Positions 1 through 7,633 of a stretch of 13,381 nt of DNA are shown here, one piece after another. The position numbers and the translations under genes are program-made. A model generated the notes under the pieces. It made no database searches. It saw only the letters and a list, made by a program, of their open reading frames with translations, and was not told the DNA's origin. Numbering within the stretch: the first letter of the stretch is position 1; each line of letters opens with the position of its first letter. The DNA is from JBKJUK01 sp046590705 (GTDB lineage Bacteria > Acidobacteriota > Thermoanaerobaculia > Gp7-AA8). The stretch spans positions 1 through 13,381 of the forward strand of contig JBKJUK010000139.1 in assembly GCA_046590705.1 (NCBI GenBank), given 5' to 3'.

Positions 1-489
1 GCTCTCGCCAGCGGCGGCCAGACTACAGCGCTGACAGCGTTGATCAACGGGGAAGGGGCGACTCTTCGCAACGCAGTCATCGCGCAAAGCAACGCAACGC
101 AGTCACTGCTCAACGGCAGCAGTAGTTCGAATACGGCCATGGTGAATGCCCAGACTGCTGCAACGCGCAGCCTCATACAGAGAGAAAACGACGACACGCA
201 GGCAGACATCAAGGCTTTCAGGAAACTCAATCTGCGACTGGCCATCGAGCGGGTGCTGCAGGGTGGCGAAGGGAAAGAGATCGCTTACTTCCAACTGCTC
301 GAACCGCTGGGCCAGTTGCGATTGGTGAGTGACGTGGTCCGCGAAACCATCGATGCCATGACCACTACAGGCCAGTCTTCGGGTCAGGCCAGAAAGTTCT
401 ATGACGAAGGCTCGACTCTCATGAATGCCGGAAAAGAAAAGCAAGCATTCAAGCTTTTCGCGGCCGCGTACCGCGCCGCAACCCAATAG
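1..489 (+). CDS. C-terminal part of an unrecognised protein, cut by the window edge
   Basis: The reading frame is open from base 1, so the true start lies upstream; a TTG at 40 is only an internal codon. About 162 residues are visible. The first 60 are rich in Ala, Asn, Ser, Thr and Gln with repeated short runs such as TQSLLNG and AATRSLIQ, suggesting a helical or coiled segment. The middle (LNLRLAIERVLQ to FQLLEPLGQL) leads to a tail FYDEGSTLMNAGKEKQAFKL ending in a few more helical residues, which resembles one TPR-like helical hairpin. I recall similar C-terminal tails (short charged region, FQLP-like motif, TPR-like hairpin ending in AYRAA) in uncharacterised exported proteins, but cannot verify this. 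Function unknown. The gene ends 15 bases before a strong hairpin, so it is the last gene of its transcript. Confidence 0.75.
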   Translation, partial: ALASGGQTTALTALINGEGATLRNAVIAQSNATQSLLNGSSSSNTAMVNAQTAATRSLIQRENDDTQADIKAFRKLNLRLAIERVLQGGEGKEIAYFQLLEPLGQLRLVSDVVRETIDAMTTTGQSSGQARKFYDEGSTLMNAGKEKQAFKLFAAAYRAATQ

Positions 490-504
490 GATCCAGTTCG
501 TCGC

Positions 505-539
505 GGCGGAGAGAGGGAGCAACTACGCCTCTCTCCGCC
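505..539 (+). terminator. Rho-independent-like terminator
   Basis: A perfect 12-bp stem (505-516 with 528-539) encloses an 11-base loop. It is followed by a pyrimidine-rich run (CTTCCTTTCTCC). It sits 15 bases after the stop codon at 489, so it should end transcription of the upstream partial gene. The tract is mixed C/T rather than pure T. Confidence 0.75.
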
Positions 540-975
540 CTTCCTTTCTCCTCGGCGGCCGCAAGCCCAACTTTCTCGCGGGGTTGGTTCTGGAACGTGG
601 ACTGGATGGGAGACACCGTTCCCCTTCTCTGAAGCAAAGCGTAATCAGCGTGACTGCAATCCCGTCACGCCACCAGGCTTCCTGCCCTTCCACAAACGCG
701 CGTCGAGCTGTACACCTTTGCAGTGTCGGCCGATCGAGAGTCACGGCACATTGGATGGAGCATCCGGTTGCTTACGCAGACGATCGCAGCAAATCTGCGC
801 GCGAAACGAACCGATTTCACTCGAGCCCGTCTCAGGAAGAACCAGGTTGCGAAGAATGGTCGGCAATCGTTCACCGAAACCTGACCATCGAATCCCCCCG
901 AGATAGTGCATCTTGCAGGCAATGAAACTATGAACGGCGTCGTTCGTATTTTTTCAGGGTTAGTCTGGAGGCTTA
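540..975. other. Gene-free interval upstream of the DUF5916 gene
   Basis: I find no convincing gene here. Open frames on both strands have Arg/Ser/Pro-rich shadow-like translations and no clear ribosome site. The only structure I see is a 7-bp inverted repeat, GCGTGAC (648-654) and GTCACGC (664-670), around a 9-base spacer. It could be a small hairpin or a binding site. No convincing sigma-70 promoter is visible ahead of the gene at 976. Confidence 0.5.
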
Positions 976-3231
976 GTGAAACGACTGATTGCACTCATGA
1001 CCATGGCCGCAACTGCCAGTGGTATTCCCGCGCAGGCGCAGGAGACGCAGAAGGTCGTCATCAAGGCCAAGGAGTACCGGATCTCGTCCACCTCAGAGCC
1101 GGTGAAGATCGACGGTTCACTCGACGAAGCCGTCTGGAAGATCGCCCAACCGATGGTATTCGACGCGGAGACGTCCCCCGGCGACAACATCGCGCCTCCC
1201 GTGCGCACAGTGGGCTACATGACCTACGACCAGAAAAATCTCTACGTCGCCTTCCAGGCCTTCGACCCGAATCCGAAAAGTATCCGGGCGCACATTTCAG
1301 ATCGAGACTCCGCCTTCAACGACGACTTCGTCGGTGTCGTGCTCGACACCTTCAACGACAACCGCCGGGCCTTCCAGTTCTTCGTCAATCCCCTCGGTGT
1401 GCAGATGGATCTGATCAAGGACGATACCAATCGAAACGAAGATTCATCGTGGGACGCAATCTGGAACGCGGCGGGACAGATCACTTCAGAGGGATACATC
1501 GTGGAGATGGCCATCCCCTTCACCTCGATTCGTTTTCCGCAGGTGAACAGCGAACAGACCTGGGGCGTCGACATGGTGCGCCTCTATCCCCGCAGCACGA
1601 GAGCCCGCCTCGGCCTCCAGGGACAGGATCGCAATCGGAATTGCTCTCTCTGTCAGTCGTCACGAGTGACAGGATTCAAGAACATCACACCGGGGCGTGA
1701 CATCGAACTGGTCCCGACCCTCACCGCCCAGCAGACCAGCAGGAAAACCGATTTTCCGAATGGCAACCTCAAAGCCGGCGACACCGACATCAACCTCGGA
1801 CTCACCGGCCGCTGGGGAATCACTCCCAATCTTCAACTCAACGCCGCTCTGAATCCCGACTTCTCGCAGATCGAAGCCGACTCGGTTCAGCTCGACATCA
1901 ACACCCAGTTCGCACTCTTCTTCAATGAGAAGCGTCCGTTCTTTCTAGAAGGCTCAGACTTTTTCGAAGGGCCACTGCAGACCGTCTACACCCGATCCGT
2001 CGCGGATCCCGCGTATGGCTTGAAGCTCACCGGCAGACTGGGCGACTCCACCATCGGCGCGTACGTAGCGCAGGACGAGGTCACGAATCTCATCATTCCG
2101 GGCCCGGAGGACTCTGACTTCGCCTCGATTAACGACTCGAACATTTCCAGCGCATTTCGCTATCGATACAATGTCGGTGAGACCTCCTCGATCGGCGCGC
2201 TCCTGACCTCACGCGAAGGGAGCGAGTATTCGAACCGGGTCTACGGGTTCGACGGCAATTTCCGAGTCACACCCAAAGACACGGTCACCGGTCAGATCCT
2301 TGGCTCGCAGAGCAGATATCCAGATGCTCTAGCTACACAATTCGGACAAACCCGCGGTTCATTCGATGACTTTGCCGGAAATGTCAGCTATCAACACGAC
2401 ACACGCAACTGGCATTGGGGCGGGAGCTACGAAGATATCGGCCAAGGCTTTCGTGCGGATTCAGGGTTCATTCCGCAGGTTGGCTATCGTGCCGCAAATG
2501 CGCGGATCAATTACGAGGGGAATGGTGAAAAGGGAAAGACCTGGTACTCGCGCTTTTTCCTAGGCAGTGAGTACGATTACTCCGAGCAACAAAACGGCGA
2601 ACTTCTGGAGCGGGAGACTAAAGCGTTCGCAGGCGTCTCCGGACCCCTGCAAACATCCATCCGGATTTTTGTCGGAGACCGTGACCGCCGTTTCAACAAC
2701 GTCACCTTCGATGAGAAATTTTTCCACGTCCACGCCGAGATCCGTCCGACAGGAAATTTCTTCGTCTTCCTGGGTGGGACGATCGGCGATCAAATCGATT
2801 TCGCGAATACCCGGCCCGGCGAGCGCTTCCGAGGGCGCGGAGGCGTACGCTGGAACATCGGACTGCGAACGGAACTCAATTTCGATCATAGCTACGAGAA
2901 TCTCGACGTTGCCACGGGGCGGCTTTTTACGGCAGAAGTCACGCAGCTGCGAGCGGTCTATAACATCAACATCCGCACATTCGTGCGAGCGATTCTGCAG
3001 TACACCGACGTCACTCGCGATCCGAGTCTCTACCTGCACCAGAACGTCACTTCGAACTCCAAGCGCCTTTTTCCGCAGCTTCTTTTTTCGTACAAGCTGA
3101 ACCCGCAGACAGTCTTCTTCGCCGGGTATTCGGGCACGACTCGCGGCGGCGAATTCGATGGCGTGGACGTCGGATTGACCGAATCTGATCGCACATTTTT
3201 CGTGAAACTGGGTTACGCCTTTCTGTTTTGA
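976..3231 (+). CDS. CBM9-like / DUF5916 outer-membrane protein
   Basis: The 751-residue protein starts at GTG 976, with GGAGG at 967-971 four bases upstream. A signal peptide is clear: KR n-region, hydrophobic stretch, and AQA at 19-21 before the likely cut. Residues about 43-205 form the family-9 carbohydrate-binding-like (DOMON-related) domain, with the hallmark KIDGSLDEAVWKIA, then YVAFQAFD, FFVNPLG, and EMAIPFTSIRFP before WGVDMVRLYPR. A CxxC pair (C223, C226) follows. From about 240 to 751 is the DUF5916 region with repeated amphipathic strands, including FNEKRPFFLEGSDFF, ending in GYAFLF. A terminal Phe is typical of outer-membrane beta-barrels. Such proteins are common in Acidobacteriota and Bacteroidota; their substrate is unknown, and binding or passage of a glycan or other polymer is only inferred. 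The family call is firm and the role is not. Confidence 0.92.
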   Translation: MKRLIALMTMAATASGIPAQAQETQKVVIKAKEYRISSTSEPVKIDGSLDEAVWKIAQPMVFDAETSPGDNIAPPVRTVGYMTYDQKNLYVAFQAFDPNPKSIRAHISDRDSAFNDDFVGVVLDTFNDNRRAFQFFVNPLGVQMDLIKDDTNRNEDSSWDAIWNAAGQITSEGYIVEMAIPFTSIRFPQVNSEQTWGVDMVRLYPRSTRARLGLQGQDRNRNCSLCQSSRVTGFKNITPGRDIELVPTLTAQQTSRKTDFPNGNLKAGDTDINLGLTGRWGITPNLQLNAALNPDFSQIEADSVQLDINTQFALFFNEKRPFFLEGSDFFEGPLQTVYTRSVADPAYGLKLTGRLGDSTIGAYVAQDEVTNLIIPGPEDSDFASINDSNISSAFRYRYNVGETSSIGALLTSREGSEYSNRVYGFDGNFRVTPKDTVTGQILGSQSRYPDALATQFGQTRGSFDDFAGNVSYQHDTRNWHWGGSYEDIGQGFRADSGFIPQVGYRAANARINYEGNGEKGKTWYSRFFLGSEYDYSEQQNGELLERETKAFAGVSGPLQTSIRIFVGDRDRRFNNVTFDEKFFHVHAEIRPTGNFFVFLGGTIGDQIDFANTRPGERFRGRGGVRWNIGLRTELNFDHSYENLDVATGRLFTAEVTQLRAVYNINIRTFVRAILQYTDVTRDPSLYLHQNVTSNSKRLFPQLLFSYKLNPQTVFFAGYSGTTRGGEFDGVDVGLTESDRTFFVKLGYAFLF

Positions 3232-3330
3232 AAACGATGCGTGCAGAGCCGTCGGGGCCGTAGAAGCTTCCGCTTATTCGAGACGACCCTTCAGGGTCAG
3301 GGCAACATCGCCGGGCCCGGCCGATCCCGC

Positions 3331-3370
3331 CCGTGCGATACAGGCAAGTCAGACCGTGCGATACAGGCAA
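3331..3370. repeat. Two direct repeats of CCGTGCGATACAGGCAA
   Basis: The same 17 bases occur at 3331-3347 and 3354-3370, a 23-base period. A diverged third version (GTGTGGCATAGGCAATC) begins at 3389. All share the core ATA/ACAGGCAA with the inverted repeats downstream, so they look like decayed members of one repeat family. Confidence 0.8.
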
Positions 3371-3387
3371 TCCGGCGAAATCCGGCC

Positions 3388-3564
3388 TGTGTGGCATAGG
3401 CAATCCTGCCTGTGGCGCAATGCACTGACTTCGAAGGAACATTTTCTTGCGCGTAACCGAGATGTCGTCCCATCGCAGGCCTGGGCGACATCAGCGATAC
3501 ATCACTCATAGGGGCGTTGAACTTCACTTCCCCCCGCCACAGGCAGGATTGCCTGTGCCACACA
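3388..3564. repeat. Paired inverted hairpin repeat (REPIN-like)
   Basis: Bases 3388-3417 and 3535-3564 are reverse complements at 29 of 30 positions (single difference at 3397). Each arm is also a hairpin: the right arm has a perfect 8-bp stem CACAGGCA/TGCCTGTG (3538-3545 with 3550-3557) around a GGAT loop. Two hairpin repeats in opposite orientation separated by about 117 bases is the arrangement called a REPIN or BIME in other bacteria. The right arm starts 43 bases beyond the stop of the minus-strand gene, so it could also stop or stabilise that transcript. Confidence 0.75.
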
Positions 3565-3607
3565 GATCTGCTCTCCGCGAGAGTCGTCCGCAGAATTCCA
3601 GGGTTTT

Positions 3608-4945
3608 CTACTCGATACCGACGATCTCGCGTCCGTGACCCAGCCTGCCGCCCCCGAGAATTCGTGCGAGCGTCGGAGCGATATCCGTCATTTTCACAAC
3701 ACCGAGCGCACCCCGCCTGCGTGCTCCGCGCAGAGGTCCGGAGATGATGAACGCGGCTCGCATTTCGGGCCGCTCCGGCGAGAACCCGTGACTTCCCTTC
3801 CGATTCGCTGCAGAGTTCCACTCTCCATCAAAGGAAGCAGAGAACGAAAAACCATCTGCTGCGTCGAGCACCAGAGGCGCGTCACTTCCCAGCTCTCGAG
3901 CCTTATCTGCTCGCAGAACCCCTAGAATCTCCACTCTCCCGTCAAAAATTTTCGCCACCCGAGCCACAACTGCAGGATCGGCACTGGCGGTACGGAGAGC
4001 AGCAGACCCGCCGTCAGCGACGAAGATCGCATCCCACTCCTTCACTTTTCCCGCCTCATCGAATCGCACAAGCCCTTCCTGCTTGAGCAGGACGTTAGGC
4101 TTCAACGTTCGCGAGTACGGAAGAAAGCCATGATCCGAAACAATGGCCACGATCGTATTGGCCTCACCTCCTGACTTACGCAGCGACGCCAGGACTTCAC
4201 CGACAAGAGCGTCACTCTCCTCCACACTTTTCAGCGCTTCAGCCGAAAATGGTCCATGACTGTGCTGAGCCGAGTCGAGATCGTAAATGTGAAACAACAT
4301 GAGATCGGGCTTCTTCCGCTCGAGGATCCAGCGAGCCACGTCGGTGCGGTCGCCATCATCCAATTCCGTCACCGCGGGAAAAGGCTTCTTCCGCCAGCTC
4401 GCCACGTCCGAGAGCAGACCGCGCGTTGAAAGGGCCGCCAGCAGTTTCACATCCGACTCATGGGAAGAGCCCGTGCGCCAGTATTCAGGAAAGTTCCAAT
4501 CCGCATTCATGCCTACGCTGACAGGCCAGGAAACAGCTGCCGTGACCGCTCCACTTGCTTCCGCAACATCGACCAGCGTAGGCACGCGAATATCCTCGGC
4601 GTACCAGGTCCAGGCCGCATTGGAGATGCCCATAGGATCGAAAATGTAGTTGGAGAGAATGCCGTGCACGCTCGGCGTCGCACCGGTGATCAAAGTCGTG
4701 TGAGAGGGATAGGTCACAGTCGGAAGCACTCCCACCACCCCATCGGCCCACGCCCCATTCTGCATCAGCCGTCGAAGATTCGGAATCTCCAATCCGAGTC
4801 TGTCCGCGTCGGTGTAGTACTCCGGCTTCAGCCCATCGATCGAGATCATCACTACCCGTCGCTTTGTGGCGCGGGCAGCAGGATTGCCGCTGGAAGCGCA
4901 GCCGCTGATCAACAAAAGTACAAGCGCTACAGCCACTCGTTTCAT
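3608..4945 (-). CDS. ENPP-type alkaline phosphatase superfamily lipoprotein
   Basis: The 445-residue protein starts at ATG 4945-4943, with GGAG five bases upstream. It begins with a lipoprotein signal: MKR, a hydrophobic run, then lipobox ISGC with the lipidated Cys at 16, so it is membrane-anchored. The rest is the nucleotide pyrophosphatase/phosphodiesterase fold. The two-metal site is complete: D37 (ISIDGLKPEY), nucleophile T78 (TVTYPSHTTLITG), D224 and H228 (YDLDSAQHSHGP), D271-H272 (VSDHGF) and H386 (GSHGF). Known family members cleave phosphodiester or pyrophosphate bonds of nucleotides, lipids or other substrates through a threonine intermediate. The substrate here cannot be told from sequence. 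Total length is usual for bacterial members. It stands alone on its strand, divergent from the small gene at 5047. A phosphomonoesterase specificity is possible. Confidence 0.93.
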   Translation of the reverse strand: MKRVAVALVLLLISGCASSGNPAARATKRRVVMISIDGLKPEYYTDADRLGLEIPNLRRLMQNGAWADGVVGVLPTVTYPSHTTLITGATPSVHGILSNYIFDPMGISNAAWTWYAEDIRVPTLVDVAEASGAVTAAVSWPVSVGMNADWNFPEYWRTGSSHESDVKLLAALSTRGLLSDVASWRKKPFPAVTELDDGDRTDVARWILERKKPDLMLFHIYDLDSAQHSHGPFSAEALKSVEESDALVGEVLASLRKSGGEANTIVAIVSDHGFLPYSRTLKPNVLLKQEGLVRFDEAGKVKEWDAIFVADGGSAALRTASADPAVVARVAKIFDGRVEILGVLRADKARELGSDAPLVLDAADGFSFSASFDGEWNSAANRKGSHGFSPERPEMRAAFIISGPLRGARRRGALGVVKMTDIAPTLARILGGGRLGHGREIVGIE

Positions 4946-5033
4946 AGTTTCTCCGGTCCCCGAGAGTACAAGGCAGTCAACGACACAGCGGAGAATAGAC
5001 CAGACCGGCGCACATATTGCGTTTCATCTACGC

Positions 5034-5040
5034 AGGAGGA
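5034..5040 (+). promoter_or_regulatory. Ribosome binding site AGGAGGA that fixes the start at 5047
   Basis: AGGAGGA lies six bases before ATG 5047. This favours 5047 over an upstream in-frame start at 5017, which would place the Shine-Dalgarno motif inside the coding region. Confidence 0.85.
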
Positions 5041-5046
5041 AACAAA

Positions 5047-5283
5047 ATGAGCGACAACAGAAAAGAATCGAACGATGACTCGAAGAAGCATTCGAATCAG
5101 GAGTCGAACAAGGGATCGAACAAAGAGAACGCCAACGAGCCCAACTCCAGGTCACGCGACGAGAAGAGTGGTGGGAATGCAGGAGCCGGACGTTCCGGAA
5201 CCGAAGACCTCGGCTCGGAGAAGCCAACCGACGGCGAGAACAAAGGCAGCAACAAACCCGGCCATCGCAACGAAAAGTCCTGA
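5047..5283 (+). CDS. Small disordered hydrophilic protein (78 aa)
   Basis: The start is ATG 5047, set by a full Shine-Dalgarno motif. The protein has no Cys, Trp, Tyr, Phe, Ile or Val and only one Leu, and is made mostly of Asn, Ser, Lys, Glu, Asp and Gly. The hexamer NKGSNK occurs at 21-26 and again at 65-70. It must be intrinsically disordered and soluble; there is no signal peptide or membrane segment. I recognise no family. The composition resembles hydrophilin-like or stress-linked small proteins, but this is analogy only. The DNA of the first third repeats TCGAA several times, suggesting growth by short duplications. The very strong ribosome site argues that it is a real and well translated gene. 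It is divergent from the lipoprotein gene (101 bases between starts) and is followed by a hairpin at 5376-5405. Confidence 0.75.
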   Translation: MSDNRKESNDDSKKHSNQESNKGSNKENANEPNSRSRDEKSGGNAGAGRSGTEDLGSEKPTDGENKGSNKPGHRNEKS

Positions 5284-5375
5284 CGCCCGCCGCATCTGCG
5301 ACGCCTTCACTTCCGGTGCAGGGGCCGTCGCGGGGCATCAAATCCAGTACTCGATTGACCGACCTCCGTACGTAG

Positions 5376-5405
5376 CTGGTCGCGGACCGTGAGGTCCGCG
5401 ACCAG
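5376..5405. terminator. Perfect hairpin between convergent genes, likely bidirectional terminator
   Basis: A 13-bp perfect stem, CTGGTCGCGGACC (5376-5388) with its complement (5393-5405), encloses a GTGA loop. It lies 92 bases after the small gene and 21 bases after the stop of the amidase gene on the other strand. No T tract follows on either strand, so it may pause transcription or protect mRNA ends rather than act as a classical terminator. Confidence 0.65.
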
Positions 5406-5426
5406 ACTCAGGAATGCGAGAGAGCG

Positions 5427-7106
5427 TCAGCGTCGAACGAGCCGGACGGCGTCGGCGATCACATAGCCGGCTGCGGAACTCCACCGGCTCACGCCTACGG
5501 CGTCGTAATCCCCAACGTTGAGGTTGTGTATCCCGAGACTCACCCAGAGCCCGCCATTCGTCTGCTGATTCACCGTTCTGGTGACGTTGCCGGCCGACGT
5601 GACGATCACGTACGGAGTGGCCGAGTTGTAGCCAGTGCTCGCTGGGTACCAGGCGTACACCTCATAGTTTGCAGTTGCCGGAATGTTGAATTTGAACCAG
5701 GCCGCATCACTCACCGCGGCGGGGTTCGCGTAGCGATAATCGCTGCCGTATCGCTGCGCACTGTATGAGGAAGTGCCCCAGTTAGCGCTCGCTGTGAAGC
5801 GACCAGTGGTGAGATTGTCTACCGTCTGTGACCAGTTGGAACCGATCACCAGACTCTTGTAGCGCGGCCAGTCCCAGCCAGATCCAGGATCGGTATGGGA
5901 CTGATTCGGGTAATTCACGTGACCCTTCACGCTCGCCGTAGCCTTCGCTAGTACGGCGTTCCAACCATAGTACCCGTCGTATGTTTTTGTCCGGTCCATT
6001 GCGTGTGAAGCGCAGATGTCGCGCGTCAGCGCTGAAGACGCGTTATACAAGGCCGTGGTGTACCACCGAGCCGGATCGCTGACGTAGCCTTCGTGCTCGA
6101 TGCCGACGGTATACGGATTCTCGCTGCCGACATGCCAGGCTTTATCGTATTCACGGACCATCTGCGTGATCTGGCCGTCAGACGAGCGGACGACGTAGTG
6201 GGCAGAGACAGACGCCGAACAATTCTTGAACCATGAAATCGCACCTGCGTACGACCCCTGTACCGTGTGAATGGTGACATGCGTGACGGCGGTCCCGCTG
6301 CGAGAGCTGTAGTTGCAGCTCGCGGCCGGATCCCAGATCGCCGGACCATAGTCGGTCGACAGCGCCGACACCTCACCATCCTCCGGAACATTCGACGGAA
6401 CATCGATAGTCAGCCGAGGCGCTGCGAGAACCTTCGCTCTCTGCTCGCCATACATCTGAACCATGTCGACTTCCTTCTGCGAGATGCGGTAGCCCTCGTC
6501 GGCGCGACCTGAGCGAATGGCATTGAAGATGTCGAAGGTGTGCATCTCGGCGACGGAGGGCTGTGGAATTCCGCTGTATTGCGCTACTGCGGGCTCCCAT
6601 TCTTCCACTGCGTTATTTCGCGTCCTGCCGCCGGCCAGCTGCGAGAGCAGCGCCGCAGCACCCCGGATATTGAGCTGCGCATTGGCTTTCAACTCCTCCG
6701 CCGTGCGCCCCAGCAACGTGGCGGCCTGTTGCAGCGAATGTCCGAAGTATGCGTCGTCACGCAGACCCATGACACCAAACGAGGCCGGCTGATTGTGATC
6801 GTCTGCCTGCGCGTTCTTCGGCTTCATGCGCAACAAAGTCTGTTCGTGAAGAACTTCAGCCGAGTCAGCCTCGGGGCCAGCAACTTTATGTTGCCAGCGG
6901 CTCTCGGAAAATGCGATCGCCTGCAACAACTCCAACGGTACATCGAACTCGGCTGAAGCCTCTTGAAACCAGCGGTTCATCTGTTGCGCTTCCACCGATA
7001 GAATCGGATTCGCAACCTCTGCCGTCGCAGGCACCGGAAATGTTGAAAGCGCGATTACGGCGATCGCAGAGCCGACAAAGCGTTTGGACCTTTCGAAGTT
7101 GAGCAA
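5427..7106 (-). CDS. Secreted peptidoglycan hydrolase: SLT-like region, amidase_2 domain and golvesin-like C-terminal domain
   Basis: I place the start at TTG 7106-7104, preceded by AGGAGGAG, giving 559 residues and a good signal peptide (RSKR, then a hydrophobic stretch, cut after PATA at about 29). A farther TTG at 7172 would put extra charged residues before it. Residues about 35-165 resemble a lytic-transglycosylase (lysozyme-like) domain: FSESRW with a candidate catalytic Glu at 68, then SFGVMGL and NIRGAAALL. About 270-415 is an N-acetylmuramoyl-L-alanine amidase (type 2, PGRP-like) domain, with zinc-site candidates H280 (VTIHTV), E337 (VGIEHEG), H396 (VKGHVNYP) and D406 (HTDPG). Residues about 430-559 form a beta domain of the golvesin/xanthan-lyase C-terminal kind (FKFNIPATANYEVYAWYPA, then IADAVRLVRR), usually a binding module. 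The amidase cuts the lactoyl-alanine bond of peptidoglycan; the protein could serve in own-wall turnover or attack on other bacteria. Activity of the SLT-like part is uncertain. Confidence 0.9.
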   Translation of the reverse strand: MLNFERSKRFVGSAIAVIALSTFPVPATAEVANPILSVEAQQMNRWFQEASAEFDVPLELLQAIAFSESRWQHKVAGPEADSAEVLHEQTLLRMKPKNAQADDHNQPASFGVMGLRDDAYFGHSLQQAATLLGRTAEELKANAQLNIRGAAALLSQLAGGRTRNNAVEEWEPAVAQYSGIPQPSVAEMHTFDIFNAIRSGRADEGYRISQKEVDMVQMYGEQRAKVLAAPRLTIDVPSNVPEDGEVSALSTDYGPAIWDPAASCNYSSRSGTAVTHVTIHTVQGSYAGAISWFKNCSASVSAHYVVRSSDGQITQMVREYDKAWHVGSENPYTVGIEHEGYVSDPARWYTTALYNASSALTRDICASHAMDRTKTYDGYYGWNAVLAKATASVKGHVNYPNQSHTDPGSGWDWPRYKSLVIGSNWSQTVDNLTTGRFTASANWGTSSYSAQRYGSDYRYANPAAVSDAAWFKFNIPATANYEVYAWYPASTGYNSATPYVIVTSAGNVTRTVNQQTNGGLWVSLGIHNLNVGDYDAVGVSRWSSAAGYVIADAVRLVRR

Positions 7107-7110
7107 GCCG

Positions 7111-7118
7111 CTCCTCCT
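7111..7118 (-). promoter_or_regulatory. Ribosome binding site AGGAGGAG that decides the TTG start of the wall hydrolase
   Basis: On the minus strand AGGAGGAG is followed by four bases and TTG at 7106. The resulting N-terminus is a well-formed signal peptide, which supports this start over the TTG at 7172. A small hairpin (ACGCTC 7132-7137 with GAGCGT 7143-7148) lies just upstream in the likely leader. Confidence 0.8.
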
Positions 7119-7588
7119 GTTACGTTTCGAGACGCTCGATGTGAGCGTTCGCGTAGGACCTACCGTGAGCAACCGCCATGCCGTTGCCTGACACTCGGCG
7201 AAGTATCGTAGTTCGTTACGCTTATGCTCGCTGTCGCAAGGAGTGGACGGATGTTTTGGAGCAGCATTCGCGCAGCGACTGACCCGTCGAATCGCGGAGC
7301 ATTAACCCATCTCCGACCTATGTCCTCCGGCCGTGACAGAAATCCAGACAGACCAGAGACTCTGAAGCACTCGCAATCCTGCCTCGGGCGGCGCAGATGT
7401 CCTGACGGCGAACGTTCTGCACTCGTGCGGGAAAGATGGGGCCAGGCCTCTGGTTGTTGATTGTCCTTCGGCCGAGTCGCAACGAATCGACCCCGCTTCC
7501 CTTTTCATCGAGGAAAACGGCGAACCAACGCGGGCCCGAAACAGCGCAGGCCAGATCCCTCAGTTCCTGATCTCTGTAAAAAAGAAAA
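7119..7588. other. Gene-free interval between two minus-strand genes
   Basis: The interval separates the protease terminator from the wall-hydrolase start, so it should hold the promoter and leader of the hydrolase. I see no convincing -35/-10 pair and no gene. The open frames here are short and Arg/Ser-rich without ribosome sites. Confidence 0.45.
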
Positions 7589-7608
7589 GGCGGGACCGAA
7601 GTCCCGCC
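7581..7608 (-). terminator. Rho-independent terminator of the metalloprotease gene
   Basis: On the minus strand GGCGGGAC (7608-7601) pairs perfectly with GTCCCGCC (7596-7589) around a TTCG tetraloop. It is followed by TTTTCTTTTTTT (7588-7577). It lies about 25 bases after the stop codon of the protease. This is the clearest intrinsic terminator in the window. Confidence 0.95.
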
Positions 7609-7633
7609 CACAAATGCGATCGCTGAAATGTAC

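Larger units (their letters stand above)
3232..3607. other. Convergent intergenic region rich in hairpin repeats
   Basis: This gap lies between two genes that converge. It holds a GACCCT/AGGGTC palindrome (3285-3298), a 12-base palindrome GCCGGGCCCGGC (3310-3321), two 17-base direct repeats, and a pair of inverted hairpin repeats, the last two described as separate entries. Predicted short frames have Arg/Ser-rich translations and look non-coding. The hairpins probably serve as transcription barriers for both flanking genes, though none has a T tract. Confidence 0.6.

Noticed and set aside
425..925. Plus-strand frame of 166 codons downstream of the first gene
   Set aside because: It overlaps the end of the first gene, spans the terminator hairpin, has an Arg/Ser/Pro-rich translation with no motif and no ribosome site.
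665..994. Minus-strand frame of 109 codons before the DUF5916 gene
   Set aside because: It overlaps the start and ribosome site of the DUF5916 gene, has no Shine-Dalgarno motif and no recognisable features.
906..1700. Plus-strand frame of 264 codons overlapping the DUF5916 gene
   Set aside because: It is an out-of-frame, Arg/Gly/His-rich translation within a clearly coding region whose true frame shows strong family motifs.
2560..3039. Minus-strand frame of 159 codons inside the DUF5916 gene
   Set aside because: It is fully antisense to a confident gene, with no ribosome site or domain.
3331..3417. Possible short CRISPR array
   Set aside because: There are only two exact 17-base copies with a 6-base gap, and a degenerate third; spacers are far too short and no cas genes are present.
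7107..7172. Extended N-terminus of the wall hydrolase from TTG 7172
   Set aside because: It would bury a perfect Shine-Dalgarno motif inside the coding region and place an extra charged stretch before the signal peptide.
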